Assembly: GCF_900156745.1 (NCBI RefSeq)
Contig: NZ_LT707065.1
Coordinates: forward strand, 2,542,001-2,606,000
Direction: 5' to 3'
DNA length: 64,000 bases
DNA from: Achromobacter sp. MFA1 R4
Lineage (GTDB): Bacteria; Pseudomonadota; Gammaproteobacteria; Burkholderiales; Burkholderiaceae_B
The translations under genes were made by a program, and so were the position numbers. Numbering within the stretch: position 1 is the first letter of the stretch; each line of letters starts with the position of its first letter. Positions 8,455 through 17,293 of the stretch are shown here, piece after piece. The notes under the pieces are model-generated. The model was given only the letters and a program-made list of their open reading frames with translations, was not told the origin of the DNA and ran no database searches.

Positions 8455-9155
8455 GCCGCGGGACCGCGCGCCGCGCCGTCCGCCGGGGGGCGCGATTCCA
8501 GCACGTATCCCATCCCGCGCACGGTGTGCAGCAATTTCGTGTCGTAAGGGTCGTCCAGCTTGCCGCGCAACCGGCGCACGGCTACGTCGATGACATTGGT
8601 GTCGCTGTCGAAGTGCATGTCCCAGACCTGTTCGGCCAGGGTGGTGCGCGACAGCACCTGGCCCTGCCGCCGCAGCAGCAGGGCGAGCAGGCTGAATTCC
8701 TTGGCCGTCAGGTCCAGGCGCTGACCGCCGCGCTGGGCGCGGCGGCGCGCCAGGTCCAGTTCCAGGTCGGCCAGGCGCAGCAGCGTGGGTTCCTGGGAGC
8801 GGCCGCGCCGCAGGAGCGCCTGCACGCGGGCCGCCAGCTCCGAGAACGCAAAGGGCTTGACCAGGTAATCGTCGGCGCCGCCTTCCAGGCCGCGGACCCG
8901 GTCTTCCACCGCGTCGCGCGCCGTCAGCATCAGGATCGGGGTGTCCTTGCGCGCGCGGACCGACGCCAGGATCTCGAAGCCGTCCACGCCGGGCAGCATG
9001 ACGTCCAGCACGACCAGGTCGTAGGCGCCCTCCAGGGCGAGATGGCGGCCGTCCACGCCGTCGCGGGCTACGTCGACCACATGGCTTTGCTCCGACAGGC
9101 CCTTTTTCAGGTAGTCGGCCAGTTTGGGTTCGTTTTCGATGACCAGGATGCGCAT
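8451..9155 (-). CDS. copR: Copper response regulator (CusR/CopR family)
   Basis: OmpR-type response regulator, 234 residues. The receiver domain has the acidic pocket (IENEP) and phospho-acceptor Asp51 in VVLDVMLPG. The C-terminal winged helix includes [15 protein letters not shown] and [18 protein letters not shown] start at the ATG at 9155, since [10 protein letters not shown] is the usual N-terminus; the codon 6 bp upstream adds only Met-Ala. It probably activates the copper genes after phosphorylation by CopS. Only 37 bp separate it from phoR, so its promoter lies there or inside phoR, or it is read through from phoBR. Confidence 0.9.
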   Translation of the reverse strand: MRILVIENEPKLADYLKKGLSEQSHVVDVARDGVDGRHLALEGAYDLVVLDVMLPGVDGFEILASVRARKDTPILMLTARDAVEDRVRGLEGGADDYLVKPFAFSELAARVQALLRRGRSQEPTLLRLADLELDLARRRAQRGGQRLDLTAKEFSLLALLLRRQGQVLSRTTLAEQVWDMHFDSDTNVIDVAVRRLRGKLDDPYDTKLLHTVRGMGYVLESRPPADGAARGPAA

Positions 9156-9192
9156 GGCCAAAAATTTACCACTCGCGCCGCGCGCACGCCGG

Positions 9193-10500
9193 TCAGGCCG
9201 TTTCGTCGATGGCCACGCGGTCGGGCGGAAAGCGCAGGGTGAAAACGCTGCCCTTGCCCGGTTCGCTGGTGATGAGCAGTTCCGCGTCGTGCCGCATGGC
9301 GATGTGCTTGGTGATCGCCAGCCCCAGGCCGGTGCCGCCCACCGCCCGCGACCGGCCCCGGTCCACGCGGTAGAAGCGTTCGGTCAGGCGCGGCAGGTGG
9401 CGCGCCGGAATGCCGATGCCCGTGTCCTGGACGCTGTAGCGCGCGCCGCCCTCGGGCTCGCGTTCCCAGCGCACGGTGATGGTGCCCCCGTCCGGCGTAT
9501 AGCGCACGGCATTGGTCAGCAGGTTGGAGAAGGCCGAGGTCAGTTCGTTCTCGGCGCCCAGCACGTCCAGCGTTTCATCGATGTGCCAGACCAGTTCGTG
9601 CCGGCCGCCCGACAGCGCCTCGATCTGCTGGCGCGCCTTCTGCAGCAGCGCGCCCATATTGACGGCGCGCGGATCGCTGCCCGGGGACGATTCCAGCGTG
9701 GACAGCGTCAGCAGGTCTTCCACGATGGCCTGCATGCGCTGGGCCTGCTCGTGCATCATGTCGATGTACTGTTCGCGCTGTTCCTGGGGCAGCGCGTCGT
9801 CGGGCAGGTCGCGCAGCGTTTCCAGAAAGCCCGCCAGCACCGTCAGCGGCGTGCGCAGTTCGTGCGACACGTTGGCGACGAAGTCGCGCCGCGTGGTTTC
9901 CAGCCGTTCGATCTGGGTCACGTCGCGGGTGATGAGCAGGCGCTGGTTGCTGGCGTAGGCCGTCAGCTGCATCATCATCAGCCGTTCCTGGCCCTGCTGG
10001 CCCAGCCGCACCAGGATCGGCTCGGGCCAGGACGGGCGATGCGCGTACTCCACGAACTCGGGCGCGCGCAGCAGGTTCAGCAGGTTGTGGCCGCGGTCGG
10101 CGGGCAGGCGCAGGCCCAGGTGCTGGCGCGCCATGCGGTTGCACCAGTCGATCTGGAAGTCTTCGTTCAGGGTCACCGCGCCGTCGGGCAGGGCCTGGGC
10201 GGCCGCCAGCATGCCCTGCATGGTGTCGCGGGTTTCGGCCAGTTCGCGCGCGCGGGCGCGGGTGTAGCGATAGAGGGGGGCGAGGATGTCGTCCCAGGGT
10301 CCCACCGAGGCGGGGGGCGCGGTGTCCGGCTGGTTGGCCCAGCGCGACACCAGCGTCAGGCGCCAACTGCGCCACAGCAGCATGGCGGTCAGCGCCGCCG
10401 AGAACACGATCCAGCCCGCCGGGTCTCCAATGAGCCATTGCGCCAGTAAGGCAACCACCGCCCACAGGGCGACCAGAAATAGAGTGCGCAGCCAGATCAT
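9193..10500 (-). CDS. phoR: Phosphate regulon sensor histidine kinase PhoR
   Basis: Membrane-bound kinase of the phosphate-starvation system, 435 residues. Two membrane helices lie within the first 55 residues with almost no periplasmic loop, as in E. coli PhoR. A PAS domain (about 90-195), His213 in [11 protein letters not shown] and the N (LTNAVRYTP), G1 (VQDTGIGIP) and G2 (GGTGLGLAI) boxes follow. I prefer the ATG at 10500 over an upstream TTG at 10509. It follows phoB by 12 bp. It lacks a large sensor domain; in this family phosphate status is sensed through the Pst transporter and PhoU, which are not in the window. Confidence 0.93.
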   Translation of the reverse strand: MIWLRTLFLVALWAVVALLAQWLIGDPAGWIVFSAALTAMLLWRSWRLTLVSRWANQPDTAPPASVGPWDDILAPLYRYTRARARELAETRDTMQGMLAAAQALPDGAVTLNEDFQIDWCNRMARQHLGLRLPADRGHNLLNLLRAPEFVEYAHRPSWPEPILVRLGQQGQERLMMMQLTAYASNQRLLITRDVTQIERLETTRRDFVANVSHELRTPLTVLAGFLETLRDLPDDALPQEQREQYIDMMHEQAQRMQAIVEDLLTLSTLESSPGSDPRAVNMGALLQKARQQIEALSGGRHELVWHIDETLDVLGAENELTSAFSNLLTNAVRYTPDGGTITVRWEREPEGGARYSVQDTGIGIPARHLPRLTERFYRVDRGRSRAVGGTGLGLAITKHIAMRHDAELLITSEPGKGSVFTLRFPPDRVAIDETA

Positions 10501-10512
10501 CGTGCGCAAGTT

Positions 10513-11211
10513 TTACCGCGTGGGGAGCTGTGCCGTAAACCGATAGCCGCTGCCGCGGACCGTTTCCACGTGCGCGTCATGGCCGCTGGGTTCCAGGGCC
10601 TTGCGCAGGCGGCGGATGTGCACGTCGACCGTGCGCTCTTCCACGAACACGTGGTCGCCCCAGACCTGGTCCAGGAGCTGCGAACGGGAGAACACGCGTT
10701 CGGGGTGCGTCATGAAGAAATGGAGCAGGCGGAATTCGGTGGGGCCGATCTGCAGCGCCTGGCTGTTGCCCGACAGGCGATGCGTCACCGGATCCAGCTT
10801 CAGGCCGCCCACGTCGATGACGTCATCGGTGAGCTGGGGCGCGCGGCGGCGCAGCACGGCCTTGATGCGGGCCATCAGCTCTTTGGGGGAGAACGGCTTG
10901 GTGATGTAGTCGTCGGCGCCGGCTTCCAGGCCGTCCACCTTGTCCTGCTCGGAGCCCTTGGCGGTCAGCATGATGACCGGGACGGCGCGGGTGCGCTCAT
11001 CGTTGCGCAGCTTGCGCGCCATCGCCAGGCCGGACGTGCCGGGCAGCATCCAGTCCAGCAGGATCAGGTCGGGAAGCTCGGCGCGGATCAGCGTCTGAGC
11101 CTGGTCGGCGTCGAAGGCGCGCAGCACTTTGTGCCCGGCGAAGGACAGGTTGACGGCGATCAATTCCTGGATTGCGGGTTCGTCTTCGACGACGAGGATG
11201 GTGCTGGACAT
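10513..11211 (-). CDS. phoB: Phosphate regulon response regulator PhoB
   Basis: OmpR-family regulator of the phosphate regulon, 232 residues. Receiver with acidic VVEDEP and phospho-acceptor Asp53 in LLDWMLPG; winged helix with IGPTEFRLLHFFMTHPERVFSR and ERTVDVHIRRLRKAL, both very close to PhoB. It is the first gene of phoB-phoR and divergent from ubiE. I found no convincing Pho box in the 161-bp upstream region, although autoregulation through such a site is usual for phoB. Confidence 0.95.
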   Translation of the reverse strand: MSSTILVVEDEPAIQELIAVNLSFAGHKVLRAFDADQAQTLIRAELPDLILLDWMLPGTSGLAMARKLRNDERTRAVPVIMLTAKGSEQDKVDGLEAGADDYITKPFSPKELMARIKAVLRRRAPQLTDDVIDVGGLKLDPVTHRLSGNSQALQIGPTEFRLLHFFMTHPERVFSRSQLLDQVWGDHVFVEERTVDVHIRRLRKALEPSGHDAHVETVRGSGYRFTAQLPTR

Positions 11212-11372
11212 ATTGAATTTGGCACACTTCGGAGCGCCGGCGCGGCGCGAACATTGCGATAGTATGGCCGCAATATTTCAGGTATGTGACCGCGGCGCGC
11301 CTTCTGGCAGGTCCGTCTGCCGCCGGCGCGCGCCCGATAGGCTACCATTGAACGATATATCGGGAATCCACC

Positions 11373-12149
11373 ATGCAAAACCCCTCCGAATCGCAACAAT
11401 CCGCCGGTGCCGGCTCGGCATCCACGCACTTCGGCTTCCAGTCGGTCCCCGAAAGCGAAAAGGCCCGCAAGGTCGCCGAAGTGTTCCATTCGGTCGCCCA
11501 GCGCTACGACGTCATGAACGACTTCATGTCGGCCGGCCTGCACCGCGTCTGGAAGGCCTTCACCATCGGCCGCGCCGCCATCCGCCCCGGCATGAAGGTG
11601 CTCGACATCGCCGGCGGCACGGGCGACCTGGCCAAAGCCTTCGCCAAGCGCGCCGGTCCCACGGGCGAGGTCTGGCTGACCGACATCAATGATTCCATGC
11701 TGCGCGTGGGCCGTGACCGCCTGACCGACGCCGGGCTGCTGGTGCCCACCGCCGTGTGCGACGCCGAGCGCCTGCCGTTTCCTTCCGGCTATTTCGACCG
11801 CGTCAGCGTGGCCTTCGGCCTGCGCAACATGACCCACAAGGACCGCGCGCTGGCCGAGATGACCCGGGTGCTCAAGCCGGGCGGCAAGCTGCTGGTGCTG
11901 GAGTTCTCGCGCATCGCCAAGCCGCTGTCGCCGGCCTACGACTGGTATTCGTTCAATGTCCTGCCGTGGCTGGGCAAGAAGATCGCCAAGGACGAGGCCA
12001 GCTACCGCTACCTGGCCGAATCCATCCGCATGCATCCCGACCAGGAGACCCTGGCCGACATGCTGCGCACCGCCGGCCTGGAACGGGTGCAGTACTTCAA
12101 CCTGACGGCCGGCATCGCCGCCCTGCACGAAGGGGTGCGCCTGGGCTGA
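11373..12149 (+). CDS. ubiE: Ubiquinone/menaquinone biosynthesis C-methyltransferase UbiE
   Basis: SAM-dependent C-methyltransferase of the ubiquinone pathway, 258 residues. It has the SAM-binding motif [15 protein letters not shown] and the UbiE signatures [17 protein letters not shown] and [15 protein letters not shown]. The first 25 residues are a low-complexity Ser/Ala/Gly extension ahead of the conserved [15 protein letters not shown] block. It heads a ubiquinone cluster (ubiE, TIM44-domain gene, ubiJ, ubiB) on the plus strand. Confidence 0.96.
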   Translation: MQNPSESQQSAGAGSASTHFGFQSVPESEKARKVAEVFHSVAQRYDVMNDFMSAGLHRVWKAFTIGRAAIRPGMKVLDIAGGTGDLAKAFAKRAGPTGEVWLTDINDSMLRVGRDRLTDAGLLVPTAVCDAERLPFPSGYFDRVSVAFGLRNMTHKDRALAEMTRVLKPGGKLLVLEFSRIAKPLSPAYDWYSFNVLPWLGKKIAKDEASYRYLAESIRMHPDQETLADMLRTAGLERVQYFNLTAGIAALHEGVRLG

Positions 12150-12210
12150 CGCCCGGCGTCGACGGCCATTGCGCTCGCCCGCGGGGAACTTGTGGGGCGC
12201 AGGCTTGTCC

Positions 12211-12243
12211 GTTATTCTTACACCATTCAGATAACTGTAAGAA
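12211..12243 (+). promoter_or_regulatory. Interleaved inverted repeats upstream of the TIM44-domain gene
   Basis: Two inverted repeats are interlaced here: GTTAT (12211-12215) with ATAAC (12231-12235), and TTCTTACA (12215-12222) with TGTAAGAA (12236-12243). The A-B-A'-B' order has pseudoknot topology as RNA; as DNA, the 8-bp arms could be an operator. The stretch is AT-rich against its surroundings and probably contains the promoter of the next gene. Confidence 0.35.
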
Positions 12244-12278
12244 AGTCGCGCAGATGGTCCCGCGTATTGCGGGGCCCT

Positions 12279-12299
12279 CCCGTTGCTCGGGGCAACGGG
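12279..12299 (+). other. Leader hairpin just upstream of the TIM44-domain gene
   Basis: CCCGTTGC (12279-12286) pairs perfectly with GCAACGGG (12292-12299) across a 5-nt loop, ending 11 bp before the GAGGGAG ribosome-binding site. No T-run follows, so it is not a terminator. It may stabilise the leader. Confidence 0.4.
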
Positions 12300-12324
12300 G
12301 GCGCGAGTACGAGGGAGCAAACCT

Positions 12325-13332
12325 ATGTCCAAGTTCTGTCTTTCGCGGTTTGTCGCCGCGGCGCTCATCGCCGTTTCCGGCGCGGCGCTGGTGACGGCGT
12401 CGTTCGACGCTGAAGCCCGCCGTGCGGGTGGCGGCGCCAGCGTCGGCCGGCAATCCTCCAATGTGACGACGCAGCGCCAGGCCACCACGCCGCCGGCTGC
12501 CACCAACAATACGGCGGGCGCCACCGCCGCTCCGGCAGCCGCCGGCGCGGCTACGGCCGGCGCCGCAGGCGCTGCGGCCAAGAGCGGCGCGTCGCGCTGG
12601 CTGGGCCCCATCGCCGGCATCGCCGCCGGCCTGGGTATCGCGGCGCTGCTCTCCAGCATGGGCCTGTCGGGCGCCTTCCTGGAGTTCCTGTCGTCCGCAC
12701 TGCTGATCGCCGCCGTCGTCTTCGCCGTCATGTTCATCATTCGCCGCCTGCGCGGCGCCGGTCCTCGCACCGCGACGCAAGGCGCGTTCGGTGGGGCCAA
12801 CAACGCCTCGGGCCAGCAACAGCAGCCGATGTGGCGTGAATCGCTGAAGCCGGGCGCCGCCGCGCCCGCGGCCGCCGCGCCGGTGGCTGCAGCGCCTGTC
12901 GCGCCGCCGGCCGTCCTGCCCGCCGCGGGCGATGACAACAACTGGTTCGTGCCGGGCGATTTCGACACGGTGAACTTCCTGAAGCAAGCCAAGGAACAGT
13001 TCGTCCGCATCCAGGCCGTCTGGGACAGCGGCAGCACCGATGGCCTGCGCGAGTTCCTGACTGATGACCTCATCACCGAGCTCAAGCCCCAGCTGGCCGA
13101 GCGCGGCGCGGCGCCCAACAAGACCGAAGTGGTCCTGCTGAACGCCGAGATGCTGGGCATCGAGACCGTCTCCGACGGCCACCTGGCCAGCGTGCGCTTC
13201 TCGGGCATGCTGCGCGAGGCCCCGGGCGCCGAGGCCTTCCGCTTCGAAGAAGTCTGGAACCTGTTCAAGCCGGCCAACGGCGGCTGGTTGCTGGCCGGCA
13301 TCCAGCAGATCCCGGTCGAGCACGCCAGCTGA
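12325..13332 (+). CDS. TIM44-like domain membrane protein
   Basis: Protein of 335 residues of the bacterial TIM44-like family, function unknown. An N-terminal signal or anchor (SRFVAAALIAVSGAALV) is followed by a low-complexity Ala/Gly/Gln/Thr linker, one or two hydrophobic helices (about 93-145) and a second Ala/Pro linker. The C-terminal TIM44 domain (about 210-335: DFDTVNFLKQAKEQFVRIQAVWDS) has an NTF2-like fold. The start is fixed by GAGGGAG 7 nt upstream of the ATG at 12325. In mitochondria TIM44 tethers the import motor; in bacteria the domain is membrane-associated with no settled role. A strong terminator follows, so it may be its own unit between ubiE and ubiJ. Confidence 0.85.
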   Translation: MSKFCLSRFVAAALIAVSGAALVTASFDAEARRAGGGASVGRQSSNVTTQRQATTPPAATNNTAGATAAPAAAGAATAGAAGAAAKSGASRWLGPIAGIAAGLGIAALLSSMGLSGAFLEFLSSALLIAAVVFAVMFIIRRLRGAGPRTATQGAFGGANNASGQQQQPMWRESLKPGAAAPAAAAPVAAAPVAPPAVLPAAGDDNNWFVPGDFDTVNFLKQAKEQFVRIQAVWDSGSTDGLREFLTDDLITELKPQLAERGAAPNKTEVVLLNAEMLGIETVSDGHLASVRFSGMLREAPGAEAFRFEEVWNLFKPANGGWLLAGIQQIPVEHAS

Positions 13333-13390
13333 GCCTGACGCACCGGATCGACCGATCCTCTGCCGCGGGCGCCGCAAGGCGTCCGCTCGA

Positions 13391-13415
13391 ACCGGCCCCC
13401 AAAGGGCCGGTTTTT
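13391..13415 (+). terminator. Rho-independent terminator after the TIM44-domain gene
   Basis: ACCGGCCC (13391-13398) pairs perfectly with GGGCCGGT (13404-13411) over a 5-nt loop, followed by TTTTT (13411-13415). This is the clearest terminator in the window. Confidence 0.92.
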
Positions 13416-13511
13416 CCATGCGCCTGGGCAAAACAGGCTCCCATCTAACCCGTTACACTCCCGATTTACCCATCAACTTCGGCAAGCCCTCCCGGGGTCC
13501 TTGCAACCGCC

Positions 13512-14150
13512 ATGCTGCCTTTTCCGTTCCTGCCCACTCCCACGCGCCTGGCCATCAGCGCCCTCAACGCCCTGTTGCGGCGCGAGGACTGGGCGCGCGA
13601 GCGCCTGGCCCGGCATGCCGGCAAGACGGTGCGCTTTGCGGTGGGCGGCTTCACGCTGGGCTTGTCGATCGACAGCGAGGGCCTGGCTGACCAGGCCGAC
13701 CCGGCCGTGGTGCCCGATGTCACGTTGACCGTGGCTCCCGAAAAACTGCCGCTGCCGCGCCTGGGCGCCGGGCACGAGAAGCCCGATTTCGCCGAGGCGA
13801 CACACATCTCCGGCGACGCGGCGCTCGCGCAGGTGGTGGCGGACCTCTCCAAGCAGTTGCGCTGGGACCCGGAAGACGCGCTGGCGCGCGTGGTGGGCGA
13901 CATCGCCGCGTTGCGCATCGTGGGCGGCGCGCGCGCCGTGGCGGGCGGCGCCCGCACGGCCGGCCAGCGCCTGGCCCAGAACGTCTCGGAATACCTGGCT
14001 GAAGAAAGCGGCGTGCTGGCGGGCCGCCCGGCGCTGGAACAATGGCGCCTGGACCTGGCCGAACTGAACGCCCGCGCCGATGCGCTGGCGCGTTCGGCGG
14101 CCGCCCTGCAAACCCGCCTGGCCACGGCCGGCGCGAAACGGGGCGCCTGA
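13512..14150 (+). CDS. ubiJ: Ubiquinone biosynthesis accessory factor UbiJ (SCP2 domain)
   Basis: Lipid-binding accessory protein of the cytosolic Ubi complex, 212 residues. The N-terminal SCP2 fold (LNALLRREDWARERLARHAGKTVRF, then GLSIDSEGL) would hold the hydrophobic ubiquinone intermediates. The C-terminal part carries a helical segment (LEQWRLDLAELNARADALARS) like the coiled coil of UbiJ. It lies 3 bp before ubiB, the same order as in E. coli (ubiE-ubiJ-ubiB). Confidence 0.9.
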   Translation: MLPFPFLPTPTRLAISALNALLRREDWARERLARHAGKTVRFAVGGFTLGLSIDSEGLADQADPAVVPDVTLTVAPEKLPLPRLGAGHEKPDFAEATHISGDAALAQVVADLSKQLRWDPEDALARVVGDIAALRIVGGARAVAGGARTAGQRLAQNVSEYLAEESGVLAGRPALEQWRLDLAELNARADALARSAAALQTRLATAGAKRGA

Positions 14151-14153
14151 TCC

Positions 14154-15707
14154 ATGTTCCCCTTGCTGCGCCTCTTTCGCATCATCGTCGTCTCGCTGCG
14201 CTATGGCCTGGACGAGCTGGTGCTGTCCAGCCTGAATCATCCGCTGGCCACCTGCCTGCTGCGCGTCATACGCCTGGGCACGCGCCCGCGCCTGCCGCGC
14301 GGGCAGCGCCTGCGCCTGGCGCTGGAATCGCTGGGCCCCATCTTCGTGAAGTTCGGGCAGGTGCTGTCCACCCGCCGCGACCTGATTCCCGCCGACATCG
14401 CCAACGAACTGGCGCTGCTGCAGGACCGCGTGCCGCCGTTCCCGTCGGCGCAGGCGGCCGCCTGCATCGAGGCGGCGCTGGGCGCGCCGCCGGAAAAGCT
14501 GTTCGCGCAGTTCGACGTGGACCCGGTGGCCTCGGCCTCCATCGCGCAGGTTCACTTCGCGGTGCTGCACGATGGCCGCGAAGTGGCCGTGAAGGTGCTG
14601 CGCCCGGGGATGCTCAGCATCATCGAAAAGGACCTGTCGCTGCTGAAAGTGGTGGCGCGCATCATCGAGCGCCTGGGCGCCGACGGCCGCCGCCTGAAGC
14701 CGCGCGAGGTCGTGGCGGAATTCGACAAATACCTGCACGACGAGCTGGACCTGGTGCGCGAGGCCTCCAACTGCAGCCAGCTGCGCCGCAACTTCGGCCC
14801 CGAGTCCGGCCGCGGCGACATGCTGATCGTGCCGGAGGTCATCTGGGAATACACGGCGACCACCGTCTTCACCATGCAGCGCATGTACGGCATGCCGGTG
14901 GGCCAGGTGGAGCGCATGCGCCAGGCCGGCATCGACATCCCGACGCTGGCGCGCACCGGCGTGGAGATCTTCTTCACGCAGGTCTTCACGGACGGCTTCT
15001 TTCACGCCGACATGCACCCGGGCAACATCTACGTGTCGGACCGCCCGGACACGCTGGGCAGCTATATCGCGCTGGACTTCGGCATCGTGGGCTCGCTGTC
15101 CGAGTTCGACAAGAATTACCTGGCGCAGAACTTCCTGGCCTTCTTCCACCGCGACTACCGCCGCGTGGCGCAATTGCACATCGAGTCGGGCTGGGTGCCG
15201 GCCGACACGCGCGAAGAAGAACTGGAGGGCGCGGTGCGCGCCGTCTGCGAACCCTACTTTGACCGGCCGCTGTCGGAGATCTCGCTGGGGCAGGTGCTGC
15301 TGCGGCTCTTCCAGACCTCGCGCCGGTTCAACGTCGAGATCCAGCCGCAGCTCGTGCTGCTGCAAAAGACCTTGCTGAACGTCGAGGGACTGGGCCGCCA
15401 GCTCGATCCCAACCTGGATCTCTGGAAGACCGCCAAGCCCTACCTGGAACGCTGGATGCGCCAGCGCGTCGGGCTCAAGGGCCTGCGGCAAAGCCTGGAA
15501 AAAGAAGCCGCGCAGTGGTCGCAGATGCTACCCGCGCTGCCCAGGCTGGTCCATGACCACCTGAGCCGGCCCAACGTCTCGCCAGCCCTGCTGGCCGAGA
15601 TGATCCAGCTGCGCCGCGCACAAGAGCAGAACAACCGGCTGGTTGCAGCGCTGGTTGGTGTGCTGGCGCTGGCCGTCGGGGTCGCCTTATGGGCCCTGAC
15701 CCGATAG
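14154..15707 (+). CDS. ubiB: Ubiquinone biosynthesis atypical kinase/ATPase UbiB
   Basis: Membrane-anchored member of the ABC1/ADCK/UbiB atypical kinase family needed for ubiquinone synthesis, 517 residues. It shows the family KxGQ motif ([14 protein letters not shown]), the Ala-rich nucleotide loop ([14 protein letters not shown]), the catalytic block [13 protein letters not shown] and DFG in [14 protein letters not shown]. One C-terminal membrane helix ([20 protein letters not shown]) anchors it. ATPase activity that supports early precursor handling is the accepted view for the family. Confidence 0.95.
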   Translation: MFPLLRLFRIIVVSLRYGLDELVLSSLNHPLATCLLRVIRLGTRPRLPRGQRLRLALESLGPIFVKFGQVLSTRRDLIPADIANELALLQDRVPPFPSAQAAACIEAALGAPPEKLFAQFDVDPVASASIAQVHFAVLHDGREVAVKVLRPGMLSIIEKDLSLLKVVARIIERLGADGRRLKPREVVAEFDKYLHDELDLVREASNCSQLRRNFGPESGRGDMLIVPEVIWEYTATTVFTMQRMYGMPVGQVERMRQAGIDIPTLARTGVEIFFTQVFTDGFFHADMHPGNIYVSDRPDTLGSYIALDFGIVGSLSEFDKNYLAQNFLAFFHRDYRRVAQLHIESGWVPADTREEELEGAVRAVCEPYFDRPLSEISLGQVLLRLFQTSRRFNVEIQPQLVLLQKTLLNVEGLGRQLDPNLDLWKTAKPYLERWMRQRVGLKGLRQSLEKEAAQWSQMLPALPRLVHDHLSRPNVSPALLAEMIQLRRAQEQNNRLVAALVGVLALAVGVALWALTR

Positions 15708-15738
15708 GCGGCGCGATGATCTAGACCTCTACTGTCAT

Positions 15739-15754
15739 GTTTCATTCATGAAAC
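15739..15754. promoter_or_regulatory. 16-bp palindrome between ubiB and the di-iron protein gene
   Basis: GTTTCAT-TC-ATGAAAC is a 7+2+7 perfect palindrome 32 bp past the ubiB stop and 135 bp before the next gene, within a locally AT-richer stretch. It could be an operator or a weak transcript end. No T-run follows. Confidence 0.3.
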
Positions 15755-15888
15755 GGTCATCATAGCTTCGCGGGAGACGGCGAAAAATAGCGCTGCGGTG
15801 GATGGAATGCAGCGCCACGCCTACAAGACGCGCGCGCCATTCACTCATTCTCATAGCCCCACTAGGGGGACGAATACAAGGGCAGAAC

Positions 15889-16767
15889 ATGCTTTATCCT
15901 GAACTCTTCAAGACCATGGAAGCCGTGCGCTGGAACATGGCGCACGACATTCCCTGGGGCGATTTCGACCGCAGCAAGCTCTCGGACGAGCAGGCCCACA
16001 CGATCAAGATGAACGCCATCACCGAGTGGGCGGCGCTGCCGGCCACCGAGATGTTCCTGCGCGACAACCGCGGCGACAGCGATTTCTGCGCGTTCATGTC
16101 GGTCTGGTTCTTTGAGGAACAGAAGCATTCCCTGGTGCTGATCGAGTATCTGCGGCGCTTCCGCCCGGACCTCGTGCCCACCGAGGAAGAGCTGCACAAC
16201 GTGCGCTTCGAGTTCGACGCCGCGCCGGAACTCGAAACCCTGATGCTGCACTTCTGCGGCGAGATCCGCCTGAACCACTGGTACCGCCGCGCCGCTGAAT
16301 GGCACACCGAGCCGGTCATCAAGGCCATCTACAAGACCGTGGCCCAGGACGAGGCGCGCCATGCGGGCGCCTACCTGCAGTACATGCGCCGCGCCCTGCA
16401 CGACCGCGGGCAGGACACGAGCGAACAGGCCCGCCTGGCGTTCTCCAAGATCGGCGTGTTGATGGCGTCGGCCGGGCGCACGCAGCAGGCGCTGCACCCC
16501 ACCAACCTGCACGTCAACAAGGACCTGTTCCCCAACGACACGGTGCAGTCGCGCCTGCCCGAGCCGGGCTGGCTGGAGCACTGGCTGGACGCGCAGATCC
16601 GCTTTGACGGCGTCTGGGAGCAGAAGGTCGCCTCGCGCATCCTGCACATCCTGTCCAAGCTGATGGATCGCAGCTTCGAGACGGTCAAGGACCTGAACCG
16701 CTATCGCAAGGAAATGACCGCGCTGATCGTGCCCAAGGACAAAGAGATCATCCTGGCGGGCGCCTGA
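15889..16767 (+). CDS. Ferritin-like di-iron protein related to acyl-ACP desaturases
   Basis: Cytoplasmic all-helical protein of 292 residues with two ExxH motifs, FFEEQKHS (Glu77, His80) and QDEARHAGAY (Glu155, His158), resembling EENRH and DEKRH of stearoyl-ACP desaturases. Glu46 and Glu125 lie 31 and 30 residues before them and could complete a four-Glu, two-His di-iron site. It is shorter than plant desaturases (about 360). I start at the ATG at 15889, which has AAGGG upstream; a longer in-frame reading to 15802 adds no conserved residues. The reaction is unknown. Position after ubiB and before rfaE2 suggests lipid, quinone or envelope work, but that is inference. Confidence 0.82.
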   Translation: MLYPELFKTMEAVRWNMAHDIPWGDFDRSKLSDEQAHTIKMNAITEWAALPATEMFLRDNRGDSDFCAFMSVWFFEEQKHSLVLIEYLRRFRPDLVPTEEELHNVRFEFDAAPELETLMLHFCGEIRLNHWYRRAAEWHTEPVIKAIYKTVAQDEARHAGAYLQYMRRALHDRGQDTSEQARLAFSKIGVLMASAGRTQQALHPTNLHVNKDLFPNDTVQSRLPEPGWLEHWLDAQIRFDGVWEQKVASRILHILSKLMDRSFETVKDLNRYRKEMTALIVPKDKEIILAGA

Positions 16768-16786
16768 TCCCTCCTATAATCGCCGC

Positions 16787-17275
16787 ATGTCTGCCGCCCG
16801 TTTCGAATCCAAGGTCCTGTCCCGCGACGACTGCGTCGCCGCCGTCGCCGCCGGCCGCTTTGCGCGGCCGCTGGTGTTCACCAATGGCGTGTTCGACATC
16901 CTGCATCGCGGGCACGCGACCTACCTGGATCAGGCGGCCCAACTGGGCGCCACCCTGGTGGTGGCGGTCAACACCGACGAATCGGTGCGCCGCCTGGGCA
17001 AGGGCGCCGAGCGTCCGCTGAACCGCATGGAAGACCGCGCGGCGCTGCTGGCCGCGCTGGGCTTCGTCACCGTGGTCACGTCCTTCCATGAGGACACGCC
17101 CGAGGCCCTGATCGGCCAGCTCAAGCCTGACCTGATCGTCAAGGGCGGCGACTATGACATGGAAAAGCTGCCCGAGACCGCGCTGGTCAGGACCTGGGGC
17201 GGCCGCGCGGTGGCGATTCCCTTTGAATTCGAGCGCTCGACGACGGCGCTGGTGAAGAAAATCCAGGCGAGTTGA
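16787..17275 (+). CDS. rfaE2: D-glycero-beta-D-manno-heptose 1-phosphate adenylyltransferase
   Basis: Nucleotidyltransferase that makes ADP-heptose for the LPS inner core, 162 residues. It corresponds to the C-terminal domain of E. coli HldE as a separate protein. The cytidylyltransferase-type HxGH is HRGH in FTNGVFDILHRGHATYL, and the family blocks VAVNTDESVRRLGKG, LKPDLIVKGGDY and FEFERSTTALVKKI are present. The kinase half (rfaE1) is not in the window. It starts 19 bp after the di-iron gene and converges on the TolC-type gene. Confidence 0.94.
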   Translation: MSAARFESKVLSRDDCVAAVAAGRFARPLVFTNGVFDILHRGHATYLDQAAQLGATLVVAVNTDESVRRLGKGAERPLNRMEDRAALLAALGFVTVVTSFHEDTPEALIGQLKPDLIVKGGDYDMEKLPETALVRTWGGRAVAIPFEFERSTTALVKKIQAS

Positions 17276-17293
17276 TCCCTGCCACAACCGCGT

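Noticed and set aside
11253..11274. ATTGCG/CGCAAT inverted repeat between phoB and ubiE, considered as a Pho box or operator
   Set aside because: Only 6-bp arms, and it does not match the Pho box direct-repeat pattern; too weak to call.
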